A DNA stretch of 64,000 nucleotides from Bacteroidota bacterium (GTDB lineage: Bacteria; Bacteroidota; Bacteroidia; Chitinophagales; JADIYW01). Shown piece by piece: positions 35,237-45,352 of the stretch (its first letter is position 1; each line of letters starts with the position of its first letter). Position numbers and translations under genes: made by a program. The stretch spans positions 1-64,000 of the forward strand of contig JADIYW010000010.1 in assembly GCA_016705125.1 (NCBI GenBank). Direction: 5' to 3'. The notes beneath the pieces were generated by a model, which saw nothing but the letters and a program-made list of their open reading frames with translations, had not been told where the DNA came from and ran no database searches.

Positions 35237-36436
35237 TTACAAATTAAAGTATAAAGGAGACAATACTTTCTCAATTATAATAGCACTTGCGCCGCCACCG
35301 CCATTGCAAATTCCGGCTGCGCCAATCTTTCCACCTTTTTGGCCCAATACAGATATAAGTGTACACACAATTCGAGCGCCACTGGCTCCTACAGGATGCC
35401 CCAATGCTACTGCACCGCCAAATACATTCACTTTTTCAGGAGACAAACCAAGTAACTGCGTGTTCGCCATCGTTACATTGCTAAAAGCCTCATTTATTTC
35501 AGTATAATCAATATCAGCAATGGCTAATCCAGCTTTCTCTAATGCCTTTGGAATTGCCAATGCAGGTGTAGTTGTAAAATCATCAGGTGCTTGCTCTGCA
35601 TCTGCATAACCTCTAATTATAGCTATAGGTTTAATGCCTAAAGCCGTCGCTTTTTCTTTGCTCATCAAAACAAGTGCAGCGGCTCCATCATTTATTTTTG
35701 AAGCATTTACAGCAGTTACAGTGCCCTCTTTGCCAAAGGCAGGTTTTAGTGTAGCTACTTTATCGGCTCTTAATTTTTTATACTCCTCATCTTCTTTTAC
35801 AAATGTTGAGTCGCCTCTTCCTTTTATTTCAACATCGAATAATTCATCAGCAAAGCTATTATTAGTATATGCTTCATTAGCTCGTCTATAGGATTCAATT
35901 GCGAATGCATCTTGCGCTTCTCGTGAAAAATTAAACTTTGCAGCACATTTGTCGCCCGAGCTACCCATCATAAGTCCCGAATAAGGGTCTTGTAATGCAT
36001 CTCTAACAATAGCATCAATTAATGCACCATTTCCATATCTATAACCATTACGAGCATTTGAAATCATAAATGGTGCATTTGTCATGCTTTCCATTCCGCC
36101 AGCTACAACAATGTCCTTATCGCCTAACAATATAGATTGAGCACCTAATATTATTGCTTTCATACCTGATGCACATACTTTGTTGATAGTGGTACACGTA
36201 GCACCATAATGTATGCCAGCTGAAATAGCTGCTTGTCGAGCGGGAGCCTGTCCAGTATTTGCCTGTATTACATTGCCCATAATTACTTCATCTACCATCG
36301 ATCCATCAATGCCAGCTCTCTCTAATGCTTTTTTTATGGTTTGTGCGCCTAAATCAATTGCAGTTAATGCAGATAAAACGCCACTCATGCTTCCAATTGG
36401 CGTGCGAGCCATTGAAACGATATACACTTCTCTCAT
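35237..36436 (-). CDS. Acetyl-CoA C-acyltransferase (thiolase)
   Basis: 399 residues, standard thiolase length. It joins two acetyl-CoA or cleaves 3-ketoacyl-CoA. The catalytic residues are visible: C88 in NKVCASGMKA, H347 in GHPVGASGAR and C377 in GICNGGGGAS, plus the signature NEAFSNVTMA. The best guess is an acetyl-CoA acetyltransferase (AtoB/PhaA-like), used in ketone, butyrate or mevalonate-linked pathways. No other fatty-acid or mevalonate gene is adjacent. A TATATTTG -7-like box lies on the minus strand about 30 bases upstream of the start. Confidence 0.95.
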   Translation of the reverse strand: MREVYIVSMARTPIGSMSGVLSALTAIDLGAQTIKKALERAGIDGSMVDEVIMGNVIQANTGQAPARQAAISAGIHYGATCTTINKVCASGMKAIILGAQSILLGDKDIVVAGGMESMTNAPFMISNARNGYRYGNGALIDAIVRDALQDPYSGLMMGSSGDKCAAKFNFSREAQDAFAIESYRRANEAYTNNSFADELFDVEIKGRGDSTFVKEDEEYKKLRADKVATLKPAFGKEGTVTAVNASKINDGAAALVLMSKEKATALGIKPIAIIRGYADAEQAPDDFTTTPALAIPKALEKAGLAIADIDYTEINEAFSNVTMANTQLLGLSPEKVNVFGGAVALGHPVGASGARIVCTLISVLGQKGGKIGAAGICNGGGGASAIIIEKVLSPLYFNL

Positions 36437-36586
36437 CTTATAATTTGTTTTTTAATTCAAAAAACAAATATATCATTTTCAAAAGATTTATTTTAAAATC
36501 AAAGGTTAGCATATTTTTAATTCCGTTATCCACAAGCGTGGAATTTTCTTTTGCAAAAAGAAATAAGAAATATAGAATTTAGCCCC

Positions 36587-39043
36587 ATGGGAAAGTCCAA
36601 CGTTGCGGACAATAGACGACAAAGAACAAATATGAGCCAAAAAGAGGAAGAAATAAATCCTTTTTTTACACCTAATAATATAAAAAAGGGTGTAGGAATA
36701 GGATTATTATTACTATCTGTTTTTATGGTTATAGGATTTTTATCCTATTTTTTTACATGGAAAAATGACCAAGACAAGGTTTTGGAATTTTCATGGCGAC
36801 TGATTTTTAGTAGCAAAGTAAGTGTAGACAATGCTTTAGGGAGTTTAGGTGCTTTGATGAGCCATTTTTTCTTTTTCGATTTGGTAGGTGTATGCTCCTT
36901 TTTTGTGGCATATTTCACTTTTACGGTAGGCACTAATTTGGCCTTTCGCGAAAAGATATTTAAACTTGGTAAAATTGCCATTCATTTAGTTTTTCTAACA
37001 ATATTATTGAGTACTTTTTTTGCATTTGTATTCTCTAATTCTGGATTTCCAGCAGGTGGAGGATTAGGTACTATGATTTATGAGTGGCTTTCAACATTAT
37101 TGGGAAAAATAGGATTAGGGATTTTATTGGCTACATTATTTGTATTGTATTTGTCCCTTTTCGTTGATATTAAATCCATATTTGATGGTTTAAGAAAAAG
37201 TGGAGGAAATGAAAATGACCCCGAGTGGGATAATTTGGGCGAAAAGGAATCATTTGAAATAGAAATACCCAAAGAAAGTATCATTCCACCAGAAAAGAAA
37301 TTGCCTATTTCTCATTTTGAGGCCGATGATTATGATTTGTTGAAAGCGGATGATTTGGATGATATATTAATAGAAGAAGAAATAGAAACTGAAGTAGAGA
37401 TTAAGGAAGAATTAGATATTCCTATTTTTAAAAAGAACAAAACAGATACCCTAGAAAATGTAGAATTAAATATCGAAAAAGGGAAAGCAGATGTGCTTTT
37501 GCCAGAAATTGAACATCCAAGAGGAAGTATTGGTACTAAATACGACCCCACATTAGATTTAGAAGGGTTTCAATTTCCTAGTTTGGAAATAATGGAAGAG
37601 CATGGTGATGGTGAGATTACCATTAATAAGGAAGAATTAGAGGTTAATAAAAATCAAATTGTAGAAACACTAAGTAATTATAATATTCAAATTTCTAAAA
37701 TTAAAGCTACTGTTGGACCAACGGTTACTTTATATGAAATAGTACCTGCAGCGGGAATACGGATTTCAAAAATTAAAAATTTGGAGGACGATATTGCTTT
37801 AAGTTTGGCGGCTTTAGGAATTAGAATTATTGCACCAATACCGGGCAAAGGAACTATAGGTATTGAAGTGCCAAATAAGAAAAAAAGTGTGGTTTCTATG
37901 CGCTCCTTATTAGCATCGGAGAAATTTGTACATGCCGATATGGATTTGCCAATTGCAATGGGAAAGACCATTACTAATGAGAATTTTATAATGGATTTGG
38001 CTAAAATGCCACATTTACTTATGGCAGGAGCAACAGGGCAAGGTAAATCTGTTGGTTTGAATGCGATTTTGGTTTCTTTATTGTATAAAAAACATCCTGC
38101 GGAATTAAAATTCGTGCTTGTGGATCCAAAAAAAGTGGAACTAACGCTTTATAAAAGAATCGAAAATCATTATTTGGCCAAATTGCCAGGAGAAGAAGAG
38201 GCCATTATAACGGATACTAAAAAAGTAATTCATACCTTAAATGCATTGTGTATTGAAATGGATCAACGGTATGATTTGTTGAAAATAGCGCAAGTAAGAC
38301 AAATTAAGGAGTATAATGTAAAATTTACAGCTCGTCAACTTAATCCTCAAAATGGCCATAGATACTTGCCATATATAGTATTGGTGGTGGACGAGTTTGC
38401 CGACTTAATGATGACGGCTGGCAAGGAAGTAGAAACGCCAATTGCTCGATTGGCACAATTGGCAAGAGCCATTGGTATTCACTTAGTTATTGCTACACAA
38501 CGACCAAGTGTGAATATAATAACAGGTACTATAAAGGCAAATTTCCCAGGTAGAATTGCATTTAAAGTTACTTCCAAAATTGACTCTAGAACCATCCTGG
38601 ATGCTGGCGGTGCCGACCAACTGATAGGAAGAGGAGATATGCTATTGTCGATTGGTGGTGATATGATTCGTTTGCAATGTCCATTTGTAGATACACCTGA
38701 GGTAGAAAAATTAACTGAACACATAGAAGATCAGCCTAGTTATTCATCGCCATTTTTATTGCCAGAATATATTGACCCGAATGACGATTCAGCTGGTAAG
38801 GGAGAATTTTTTGGAGAAAAAGATGAATTATTTTCTGAAGCTGCAAAAATAATTGTGCAACACCAGCAAGGTTCTACCTCATTAATTCAACGAAGATTAA
38901 AGCTAGGATACAATAGGGCAGGGCGTTTGATGGACCAATTGGAAGCTGCAGGAGTAGTAGGGCCCAACTTGGGAAGTAAGGCCAGAGAAGTTTATATTCA
39001 AACCGAAGCAGAATTGGAACGAATTTTGCTATCATTGGAGTAA
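36587..39043 (+). CDS. ftsK: DNA translocase FtsK/SpoIIIE
   Basis: Septum-located motor that pumps chromosome ends and activates XerCD at dif. Four N-terminal membrane helices (about residues 25-200 from this start), an acidic low-complexity linker (about 215-330), an alpha/beta motor domain with Walker A GATGQGKSVG from residue 481, Walker B VVDEFADL, and a C-terminal gamma winged helix (LIQRRLKLGYNRAGRLMDQLEAAGVVG). The ATG at 36587 is chosen; a TTG at 36551 extends the frame by 12 residues and an ATG at 36632 is also possible. The lolA-like gene follows 24 bases later, in the order usual for Bacteroidota. Confidence 0.96.
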   Translation: MGKSNVADNRRQRTNMSQKEEEINPFFTPNNIKKGVGIGLLLLSVFMVIGFLSYFFTWKNDQDKVLEFSWRLIFSSKVSVDNALGSLGALMSHFFFFDLVGVCSFFVAYFTFTVGTNLAFREKIFKLGKIAIHLVFLTILLSTFFAFVFSNSGFPAGGGLGTMIYEWLSTLLGKIGLGILLATLFVLYLSLFVDIKSIFDGLRKSGGNENDPEWDNLGEKESFEIEIPKESIIPPEKKLPISHFEADDYDLLKADDLDDILIEEEIETEVEIKEELDIPIFKKNKTDTLENVELNIEKGKADVLLPEIEHPRGSIGTKYDPTLDLEGFQFPSLEIMEEHGDGEITINKEELEVNKNQIVETLSNYNIQISKIKATVGPTVTLYEIVPAAGIRISKIKNLEDDIALSLAALGIRIIAPIPGKGTIGIEVPNKKKSVVSMRSLLASEKFVHADMDLPIAMGKTITNENFIMDLAKMPHLLMAGATGQGKSVGLNAILVSLLYKKHPAELKFVLVDPKKVELTLYKRIENHYLAKLPGEEEAIITDTKKVIHTLNALCIEMDQRYDLLKIAQVRQIKEYNVKFTARQLNPQNGHRYLPYIVLVVDEFADLMMTAGKEVETPIARLAQLARAIGIHLVIATQRPSVNIITGTIKANFPGRIAFKVTSKIDSRTILDAGGADQLIGRGDMLLSIGGDMIRLQCPFVDTPEVEKLTEHIEDQPSYSSPFLLPEYIDPNDDSAGKGEFFGEKDELFSEAAKIIVQHQQGSTSLIQRRLKLGYNRAGRLMDQLEAAGVVGPNLGSKAREVYIQTEAELERILLSLE

Positions 39044-39067
39044 CTAAATTCTCTAAAAAAAAATTGT

Positions 39068-39724
39068 ATGTTTCAAAAGATTTTTTTAGCCTTCCTACCA
39101 TTTATTTTAGTAGCCAATGTAGCTCGAATAAAGAATAGCCAAATTGATCCCAAGGCAAAAGCAATCTTGGATGAAAGCGCTGTTAATTTTAAATCCTATA
39201 AAAGTGTAAATGCAAAATTTACATTTACAACTGAAAATCCTGACAATACTTCGAGCAAAACAAAAGGTGAAATATACCTGAAAGGAGTAAAGTATAAATT
39301 AATTTTCGACGATCAAGAGATCATATGTGATAATAAAGTGGTTTGGACTTATCTTAAAGATATGAATGAGGTTCAAATTACGGATTATGAACCACAAAAG
39401 GACGAGATAACGCCAAATAGTATTTTTACAATCTATAAAAGCGATTTCGCATACCTTTATACTGGAGATGCCAAAATTGGTGAAGTAAATTGTCATTTAG
39501 TTGAATTGACTCCAATTGACAAAACAAAACCATTTTTTAAGGTAAAATTATGGATGGACACATCTAATAAAATGATAAAAAGACTAAAGATTTTTGATAA
39601 AAATGGGTCTAAATACACTTATGATATTACTACACTAAATACAAAAATCGTGTTGGATGACTCATTTTTTGTGTTTGATAAATCAAAACATCCTGGCGTT
39701 ACAGTGGAGGATTTGAGGCTTTAA
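39068..39724 (+). CDS. lolA: LolA-family outer-membrane lipoprotein carrier protein
   Basis: 218 residues with a signal peptide (FLAFLPFILVANVA). It shows the LolA-type half barrel: YKSVNAKFTFTTENPDN, KGEIYLKGVKYKLIFDDQEIICDNKVVWTYLKDMNEVQI, then FFKVKLWMDTSNKMIKRLKIFDKNGS. It carries lipoproteins across the periplasm in the Lol pathway. It is 24 bases downstream of ftsK, so probably cotranscribed, and its stop overlaps by 4 bases the end of the leftward metallophosphoesterase gene. Confidence 0.9.
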   Translation: MFQKIFLAFLPFILVANVARIKNSQIDPKAKAILDESAVNFKSYKSVNAKFTFTTENPDNTSSKTKGEIYLKGVKYKLIFDDQEIICDNKVVWTYLKDMNEVQITDYEPQKDEITPNSIFTIYKSDFAYLYTGDAKIGEVNCHLVELTPIDKTKPFFKVKLWMDTSNKMIKRLKIFDKNGSKYTYDITTLNTKIVLDDSFFVFDKSKHPGVTVEDLRL

Positions 39725-40257
39725 TCACTATATAAGATGCCCATTTCTGGGGTAACCGCTTTTCTGTAACAAATATTATTTACTTCTAAGTCAAATATCC
39801 TTTTACCTTCTATTTTAAATCGAATGGCAGTCAGAATTTGATGAAATCCTTGAATGCCAGCCGCACCCGGATTAATGTGTAAAAAACCATATAATGGGTC
39901 TTTCATCACTTTTAATATATGAGAGTGACCACAAATAAAAAGGTCAGGAAGTGCTTCATTTTGAAACGATTTGGTAATTCTAGGGTTGTATTTTCCTGGA
40001 TATCCACCTATATGGGTAATCCAAACATTTATGTCCTCAATTTTAAAACGAAGATCTAGCGGGTAGTTTCCTCTTATTGGTTTTGCATCAATATTTCCAT
40101 AAACTGCCTTAAATGGTTTGAATGCTTCCATTTTTTCTGCCACTTTTTCATTTCCAATATCGCCGGCATGCCACACCTCATCACAATCTTTGAAAAAATC
40201 AAAAATGGAATGTGGAAGAAAGGAATGTGTGTCAGAAAATAAACCTATGCTTTTCAT
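39721..40257 (-). CDS. Metallophosphoesterase, YfcE/MJ0936 family
   Basis: 178 residues, the usual size. Two-metal site motifs of the calcineurin-like fold: SDTH (residues 8-11), GDIGN (about 32-36), GNID (about 55-58), CGHSH (about 110-114) and INPGAAG near residue 130. Family members are phosphodiesterases. Start at 40257 overlaps the miaA stop by 4 bases (ATGA), so it is the last gene of the miaA operon, whose upstream members are cca and miaA. Confidence 0.92.
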   Translation of the reverse strand: MKSIGLFSDTHSFLPHSIFDFFKDCDEVWHAGDIGNEKVAEKMEAFKPFKAVYGNIDAKPIRGNYPLDLRFKIEDINVWITHIGGYPGKYNPRITKSFQNEALPDLFICGHSHILKVMKDPLYGFLHINPGAAGIQGFHQILTAIRFKIEGKRIFDLEVNNICYRKAVTPEMGILYSD

Positions 40258-41165
40258 ACCACTGTATTTTCTAGAAATTGGAAAATGGAATCCCTATCGT
40301 TGGGATTAAACCAATGGATGTTTTCCTCTTTTTTAAACCAAGTTAATTGTCGTTTTGCATATTTTCTGGTGTTTTTCTTAATATTTTCCTTGGCTTCATC
40401 GAGTGTTGATAAACCTTCGTAATAATCAAAAATCTCGCGGTAGCCCACAGTTTGTAATGCATTTAAAGACTTATGTTTGAATAATTTTTCAGTTTCCATT
40501 AATAATCCATCATCAAACATTTGATTGGTTCTATTAGCTATGTTTTTTTCCAAAATAGCCATTTCAGGATTTAACCCTATTTTTATAATGTCGAAATCTC
40601 TTTCTTTTTTAATACCATTTTGATAAAAAGAAATAGGATTGCCTGTAAATAGTAATACTTCAGCAGCACGAATAACGCGATGTTTGTTTGATTTGTCTAT
40701 TTTATTATAGATAATTGGGTCTTTCTCTGCTAATAAATCTAACAAAAATTGGATTCCTTCTTGTTCTACTTTTTCATTTAATTTTTGTCTATAGTCTAAA
40801 TCAATAGCGGGAATTTCATCAAATCCTTGACAAACTGACTTCATATATAAGCCAGTTCCGCCAACCATTATGGCTATGTCCTTATTTTTAAAAATGACAG
40901 AAATTGCAGCCAATGCATCTTTTTCAAAATGTCCAGCATTATAATAATCATGAATCGACACATGTCCGATGAGGTGGTGTGGAATGCTATTTAATTCTTC
41001 TATAGTTGGACGGGCTACCCCTATATTTAGTTCCTTATATATTTGTCTTGAGTCGGCCGAGACTATTTCTGTGGAATATTTTTTTGCTATCGAAATACCT
41101 AAAGCTGTTTTGCCCGAAGCTGTTGGCCCAAGCACTAAAATTACTTTTTTTCTATTTTCTTTCAT
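40254..41165 (-). CDS. miaA: tRNA dimethylallyltransferase
   Basis: Adds a dimethylallyl group to A37 of tRNAs that read UNN codons. From Met 41165 it has 303 residues. P-loop GPTASGKTAL, VSADSRQIYKELNIG, the DxxR/QRxxRA-type region NKHRVIRAAEVLLFTG and the C-terminal TVGYREIFDYY and RKYAKRQLTWFKKE are all typical. A Met 24 bases upstream (41189) is less likely. The start overlaps the upstream cca stop (41152) by 14 bases, and its end overlaps the phosphoesterase by 4 bases: a tight cotranscribed set. Confidence 0.96.
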   Translation of the reverse strand: MKENRKKVILVLGPTASGKTALGISIAKKYSTEIVSADSRQIYKELNIGVARPTIEELNSIPHHLIGHVSIHDYYNAGHFEKDALAAISVIFKNKDIAIMVGGTGLYMKSVCQGFDEIPAIDLDYRQKLNEKVEQEGIQFLLDLLAEKDPIIYNKIDKSNKHRVIRAAEVLLFTGNPISFYQNGIKKERDFDIIKIGLNPEMAILEKNIANRTNQMFDDGLLMETEKLFKHKSLNALQTVGYREIFDYYEGLSTLDEAKENIKKNTRKYAKRQLTWFKKEENIHWFNPNDRDSIFQFLENTVV

Positions 41166-42594
41166 GCTCTGCCAATGGAATAAGCCCAATTTCTATTCCT
41201 TTTTTTACCATAAAATCAAAAGCATCGGTATATTCATTTTTAATTGCGCCTTCCAAAATTGCTTCTTTAATTGCATTTTTTAAAATACCCACTTCTTTAC
41301 CAGGTCTGATATTAAAAATCTTCATTATGCTTTCTCCATCTATTGGTGGCTGCCAATTTTTCAAATGATCTCTTTCTTCAACCTCTTCAATTTTTTGTTT
41401 TACCAAATGAAGATTTTTGGTATACTTCCGTACTTTGTCCGGATTTTTTGAAGTAATATCTGCCTCGCAAAGTGTTAAGAGTGCCTCTAAATCTTCATTT
41501 GCATCCACAATTAAGCGCCTTATGGCGGAGTCGGTAATATTTTCTTTCGTCAAACTAATAGGCCTTAGGTGAAGCGCTACCAGCTTTTGAACGAATTTCA
41601 TTTTTTCATTTAATGGCAGTTTGAAATGGGCAAAAATTCTTGGTACCATTTTGGCGCCAACAGCATCATGACCATGAAAAGTCCAACCATGTCCTTCTTC
41701 AAATCTTTGTGTGAGCGGCTTCGCAATATCGTGTAAAATGGCAGCCCATCGTAACCATAAATCGGGTGAACGATCGGCCACATTATCCAAAACTTTTATA
41801 GTATGGTAAAAATTATCCTTATGCCCATAATTTTCGACCATTGAAACGCCATGTAGGTTTTGCATTTCGGGAAAAATTATCGGAAGTAATTGTGTATTGA
41901 ATAAGTGCTTAAATCCGGTTGAGGGTACTTCAGATAATATAATTTTGTTTAGCTCATCAGCAATTCGCTCCATGGATACAATTGCAATTCGAGTACTCAT
42001 TCGTTTGATAGAAAAGTAGGTTTCCTGTTCAATTTTAAATTGTAATTGTGTAGCAAATCGGATGGCTCTAAGCATTCTTAGTGGGTCATCATCAAATGTT
42101 ATGTCTGGAGCAAGAGGGGTTTTAATGATTCCATTTTTTAAATCTTCTAATCCATTAAATGGATCAACTAATTGTCCAAAGTTTTTTTTGTCCAAATTAA
42201 TGGCCATTGCATTTATAGTAAAATCTCTTCTATCCTGATCGTCTTCTAAGGTGCCATCTTCTACAATTGGTTTTCGGGAGTCTCTCCTATAGGATTCTTT
42301 TCGTGCGCCTACAAATTCTACCTCAATTCCACCATATTTAAACATGGCAGTTCCAAAATTTTTAAAAAAGCTTACTTTGGTTTTTTTAGGTAATTTTTGA
42401 GCCACCAGATGCGCCAAATCTATTCCGCTTCCTTGGCAAACAATATCTATATCTTTTCTTGAACGATTTAAAATCAAATCTCTAACAAATCCTCCTATTG
42501 CATAAGTGGGATATTGTAGTTCATTTGCTGCCTCACCTACTAAATGCAGTATAAAAAGCTCTTCACTAGTTATATTTTGTAAAAAATCTGACAT
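41152..42594 (-). CDS. cca: CCA-adding tRNA nucleotidyltransferase with HD domain
   Basis: 480 residues from MSDFLQNI (42594). Class II nucleotidyltransferase head: GGFVRDLIL, RKDIDIVC as metal-binding DxD, then DRRDFTINAMAINL and DPLRMLRAIRFATQL. An HD phosphohydrolase domain follows (HDIAKPLTQRFEEGHGWTFHGHDAVGAK). It adds the 3' CCA to tRNA or proofreads it. A frame extension to 42603 would add three residues. It is the first gene of the cca-miaA-phosphoesterase set. Confidence 0.95.
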   Translation of the reverse strand: MSDFLQNITSEELFILHLVGEAANELQYPTYAIGGFVRDLILNRSRKDIDIVCQGSGIDLAHLVAQKLPKKTKVSFFKNFGTAMFKYGGIEVEFVGARKESYRRDSRKPIVEDGTLEDDQDRRDFTINAMAINLDKKNFGQLVDPFNGLEDLKNGIIKTPLAPDITFDDDPLRMLRAIRFATQLQFKIEQETYFSIKRMSTRIAIVSMERIADELNKIILSEVPSTGFKHLFNTQLLPIIFPEMQNLHGVSMVENYGHKDNFYHTIKVLDNVADRSPDLWLRWAAILHDIAKPLTQRFEEGHGWTFHGHDAVGAKMVPRIFAHFKLPLNEKMKFVQKLVALHLRPISLTKENITDSAIRRLIVDANEDLEALLTLCEADITSKNPDKVRKYTKNLHLVKQKIEEVEERDHLKNWQPPIDGESIMKIFNIRPGKEVGILKNAIKEAILEGAIKNEYTDAFDFMVKKGIEIGLIPLAEHERK

Positions 42595-42762
42595 AGGTCG
42601 CAAATTTAACTATTTATATTAAACTTGGTCTAAATTAATCATTAGAAGAATTGAAAAACCTGCAAAAAAGAGTTAGTTGAACTTGCTTTTAGTTGAATTT
42701 TATTTCAATATTTTTCCAGAAATTAACAGAGGAGAATAATGAAATTATTAAAAATGGTGGAA

Positions 42763-43326
42763 CTAGTCGCGGATTACAGTGAGGTTTCCCTTTTCATCGA
42801 ATTTTACAATTTTACTTGGTTTCCCTTTGGAATTATCAAGAATTGGATTTATGATATAATCTACTTTTTCCTTTATCGTAATATCGATTGAAGCATAATC
42901 GTATGGAGTGGGTTCGTTGGATTTGTTAGCAGAGGTACTTGTAATTGGCTTTCCAAAAGCTTTGATTAATTCATGTGCAAACCCAGATTTTACTACTCTA
43001 ATAGCAATACTTCCATCCTCGGATAAAAGACCTAAAGGTAAATTTTTTGTTATAGGATAGATTATGGTAAGCGGACGTTCAAAGTCTTCTCTCAAAAGAG
43101 GTATTGCTTTGGCTGGTATTCCATCTACATAATTAGCGAGCATTTCAAGGCTGTCGACTAAGATAATACAGGCTTTTTGTGCCTTTCTTCCCTTAATTTT
43201 GTAAATTTTTTCAACCGCTTTTATATTTAGTGCATCACAACCAATACCCCAAATCGAATCAGAAGGATACAATAAATTGCCTCCTTTATTTAAAATTGCA
43301 ATAGATGATTTAATGTCTTCTTCCAT
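42763..43326 (-). CDS. L-threonylcarbamoyladenylate synthase (Sua5/YciO/YrdC family)
   Basis: 187 residues. It makes threonylcarbamoyl-AMP for the t6A37 modification of tRNA. The core includes GGNLLYPSDSIWGIGCDA, KGRKAQKACIILVDS, RPLTIIYPI, GSIAIRV and KPITSTSANKSNEPTPYDY, the typical YrdC pattern. There is no C-terminal Sua5 domain, so it is the short form. It follows a glycosyltransferase by 11 bases in the same direction. It sits near miaA and cca, so the region is rich in tRNA maturation genes. Confidence 0.94.
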   Translation of the reverse strand: MEEDIKSSIAILNKGGNLLYPSDSIWGIGCDALNIKAVEKIYKIKGRKAQKACIILVDSLEMLANYVDGIPAKAIPLLREDFERPLTIIYPITKNLPLGLLSEDGSIAIRVVKSGFAHELIKAFGKPITSTSANKSNEPTPYDYASIDITIKEKVDYIINPILDNSKGKPSKIVKFDEKGNLTVIRD

Positions 43327-43337
43327 TTTTTTTTTAT

Positions 43338-44444
43338 TTACAAAACTGATTTATAAATATCCAAAATTTGTTTTGTAGCATGCAAAGGTTCAAATTTTTT
43401 TATAAATAAAGTATTCTTTTCACCTCTAATATTCAAATCTTCATCATTACTAAACATTGCCTTAATGCTATCAGCAATGTCTTCCTTGGTGAAATGGTTA
43501 AAAAAGAAACAACCATCCCCTGCCACCTCAACGATTGCTGAATTTTTGTTGGTGATAACGGGAATGCCTATCTTTTGAGCTTCTAAAATTGGCAATCCAA
43601 ATCCTTCATATTCTGATGGATAAATTAAACCCTTTGCCATAGCATAAACAACAGGGAGGTCGTACGATTTTATATTGTCTAGAAAAAACACCCTTCTATT
43701 CATTTTGTGCTTATCTATGTATTTTCTAGCTTTTTCTAATTTTTTATTGCCTACAATTACTAATGGAATGTCTTTCAATTCAGGCTGGTTTAAAGCCTCT
43801 AAAACTAAATCCAAGCGTTTGCGTTTATTGCCATTTCCTACAAATAGTAAATATTGTTCGGGTAAGTGCATCTTTTTTCGCCATATTTCTTTTGTTTCAT
43901 AGGTAAAAAGGGTTTCATATTCCTTGCCATAGGTTTGATAAATAACGCTTATCTTGTCAGCCGGAACATTTAATTGTTCTATTAAATCATTTTTTGTTTG
44001 TTCGCTAATTGCAATGATTGCATCGGATTTATTACAAGCTTTTTTAATTTTTGCTTTATAAATATATCTGTCAAAAAAATTATAATATTTAGATTTTTTT
44101 AGAAAAATTAAATCGTGTATCGTAACTATGGATTTAATCGTTTTTGGAAGTCCAAAAGGAATTTCATGACTTAGTCCATGGTATATGGAAACGTTTTGAG
44201 CAATTAGATCTTTTACAATACCTTTTGTTCTCCAAGATTTGTCGTTGCCACCTTCTTTTAAGAACGTTTTAGATAAAAATTGATGGCGGTTAAAAATAGA
44301 ATTTTTAGAAAATTGCTTATGCGCAAAAATTTGGTATTCATTTTCAGGAAAATATTCATTCAAATTCAAAAAAAGTGTTCTGCAATAATTGCCTAGCCCT
44401 GTTTGATTTTGGTAAATTCTTTTTCCATCAAATCCAATTTTCAT
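43338..44444 (-). CDS. Glycosyltransferase, GT4 family
   Basis: 368 residues, two Rossmann-type domains. GLGNYCRTL at the N-terminus, DAIIAISEQTKNDLIEQL at the domain boundary, then LFVGNGNKRKRLDLVLEA and the C-terminal nucleotide-sugar site EYEGFGLPILEAQKIGIPVITNKNSAIVEVAGDGCFFF (E-x7-E motif), as in GT-B GT4 enzymes. The sugar and acceptor are unknown. The gene is 9 bases from the dapD stop and 11 bases from the Sua5 gene. Confidence 0.93.
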   Translation of the reverse strand: MKIGFDGKRIYQNQTGLGNYCRTLFLNLNEYFPENEYQIFAHKQFSKNSIFNRHQFLSKTFLKEGGNDKSWRTKGIVKDLIAQNVSIYHGLSHEIPFGLPKTIKSIVTIHDLIFLKKSKYYNFFDRYIYKAKIKKACNKSDAIIAISEQTKNDLIEQLNVPADKISVIYQTYGKEYETLFTYETKEIWRKKMHLPEQYLLFVGNGNKRKRLDLVLEALNQPELKDIPLVIVGNKKLEKARKYIDKHKMNRRVFFLDNIKSYDLPVVYAMAKGLIYPSEYEGFGLPILEAQKIGIPVITNKNSAIVEVAGDGCFFFNHFTKEDIADSIKAMFSNDEDLNIRGEKNTLFIKKFEPLHATKQILDIYKSVL

Positions 44445-44453
44445 ATAACTGTT

Positions 44454-45281
44454 TTAAATAGACACATTAAAATCTCTTAATGCATCATTTAGAGAAGTTT
44501 TTAAATCAGTTGAAGGTTTCCTTGTGCCAATGATTAAAGCACATGGCACATAATAAGTGCCAGAAGGGAATATTTTTGGAATGGAACCAGGAATAACTAC
44601 AGATCTTTCAGGTACAATTCCTTTATATTCTATAGGTGTTTCACCAGTTACGTCTATTATTTTGGTCGACATAGTCAATACTACATTTGCACCCAAAACG
44701 GCTTCTTTTTCAACTTTTACGCCTTCTACTACGATACATCTGGAGCCTACAAAACAATTGTCTTCGATAATTACTGGTGCAGCTTGTACGGGTTCCAATA
44801 CACCACCTATACCTACACCACCACTGAGATGTACATTTTTACCTATTTGAGCACACGAGCCTACAGTAGCCCAAGTGTCTACCATGGTACCGCTATCTAC
44901 ATACGCACCAATGTTTACATAAGATGGCATCATTATAACGCCACGTTGCAAAAATGACCCATAACGTGCAATTGCATGAGGTACTACTCGAACACCTAGT
45001 TTTTCATAATTTCTTTTTAAAGGAATTTTATCGTAAAATTCAAATGGACCAACTTCGATAGTTTCCATTTTTTGTATAGGAAAATAAAGAATTACGCCTT
45101 TTTTAACCCAATCATTTACTTTCCATCCTCCCGTGTTATTTTCGTCTGTAGGTTCTGCAACCCTTATTTCACCCAAATCAAGTAAACGAACCACCTCATT
45201 TATTGCTTCTTTAGTTTCTGGTTTTTCAATAAGTGAACGGTCAAGCCATGCCTGCTCAATAATATTTTTTAATTGTTCCAT
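44454..45281 (-). CDS. dapD: 2,3,4,5-tetrahydropyridine-2,6-dicarboxylate N-succinyltransferase
   Basis: 275 residues, the family length. It transfers succinyl from succinyl-CoA to tetrahydrodipicolinate in the lysine/DAP pathway. The C-terminal half is a left-handed beta-helix of hexapeptide repeats (YGSFLQRGVIMMPSYVNIGAYVDSGTMVDTWATVGSCAQIG, VHLSGGVGIGGVLEP, NCFVGSRCIVVEGV). GGVGIGGVLEP is the DapD signature. It appears to lead a leftward set with the glycosyltransferase and Sua5 genes. lysA for the last step of the pathway is at 5887. Confidence 0.96.
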   Translation of the reverse strand: MEQLKNIIEQAWLDRSLIEKPETKEAINEVVRLLDLGEIRVAEPTDENNTGGWKVNDWVKKGVILYFPIQKMETIEVGPFEFYDKIPLKRNYEKLGVRVVPHAIARYGSFLQRGVIMMPSYVNIGAYVDSGTMVDTWATVGSCAQIGKNVHLSGGVGIGGVLEPVQAAPVIIEDNCFVGSRCIVVEGVKVEKEAVLGANVVLTMSTKIIDVTGETPIEYKGIVPERSVVIPGSIPKIFPSGTYYVPCALIIGTRKPSTDLKTSLNDALRDFNVSI

Positions 45282-45352
45282 TTAAATTAAATTTGTGGGG
45301 TAAAAATAATTAATAAAGCACGGAAAACGAAAGCATGATACAATACAATTAC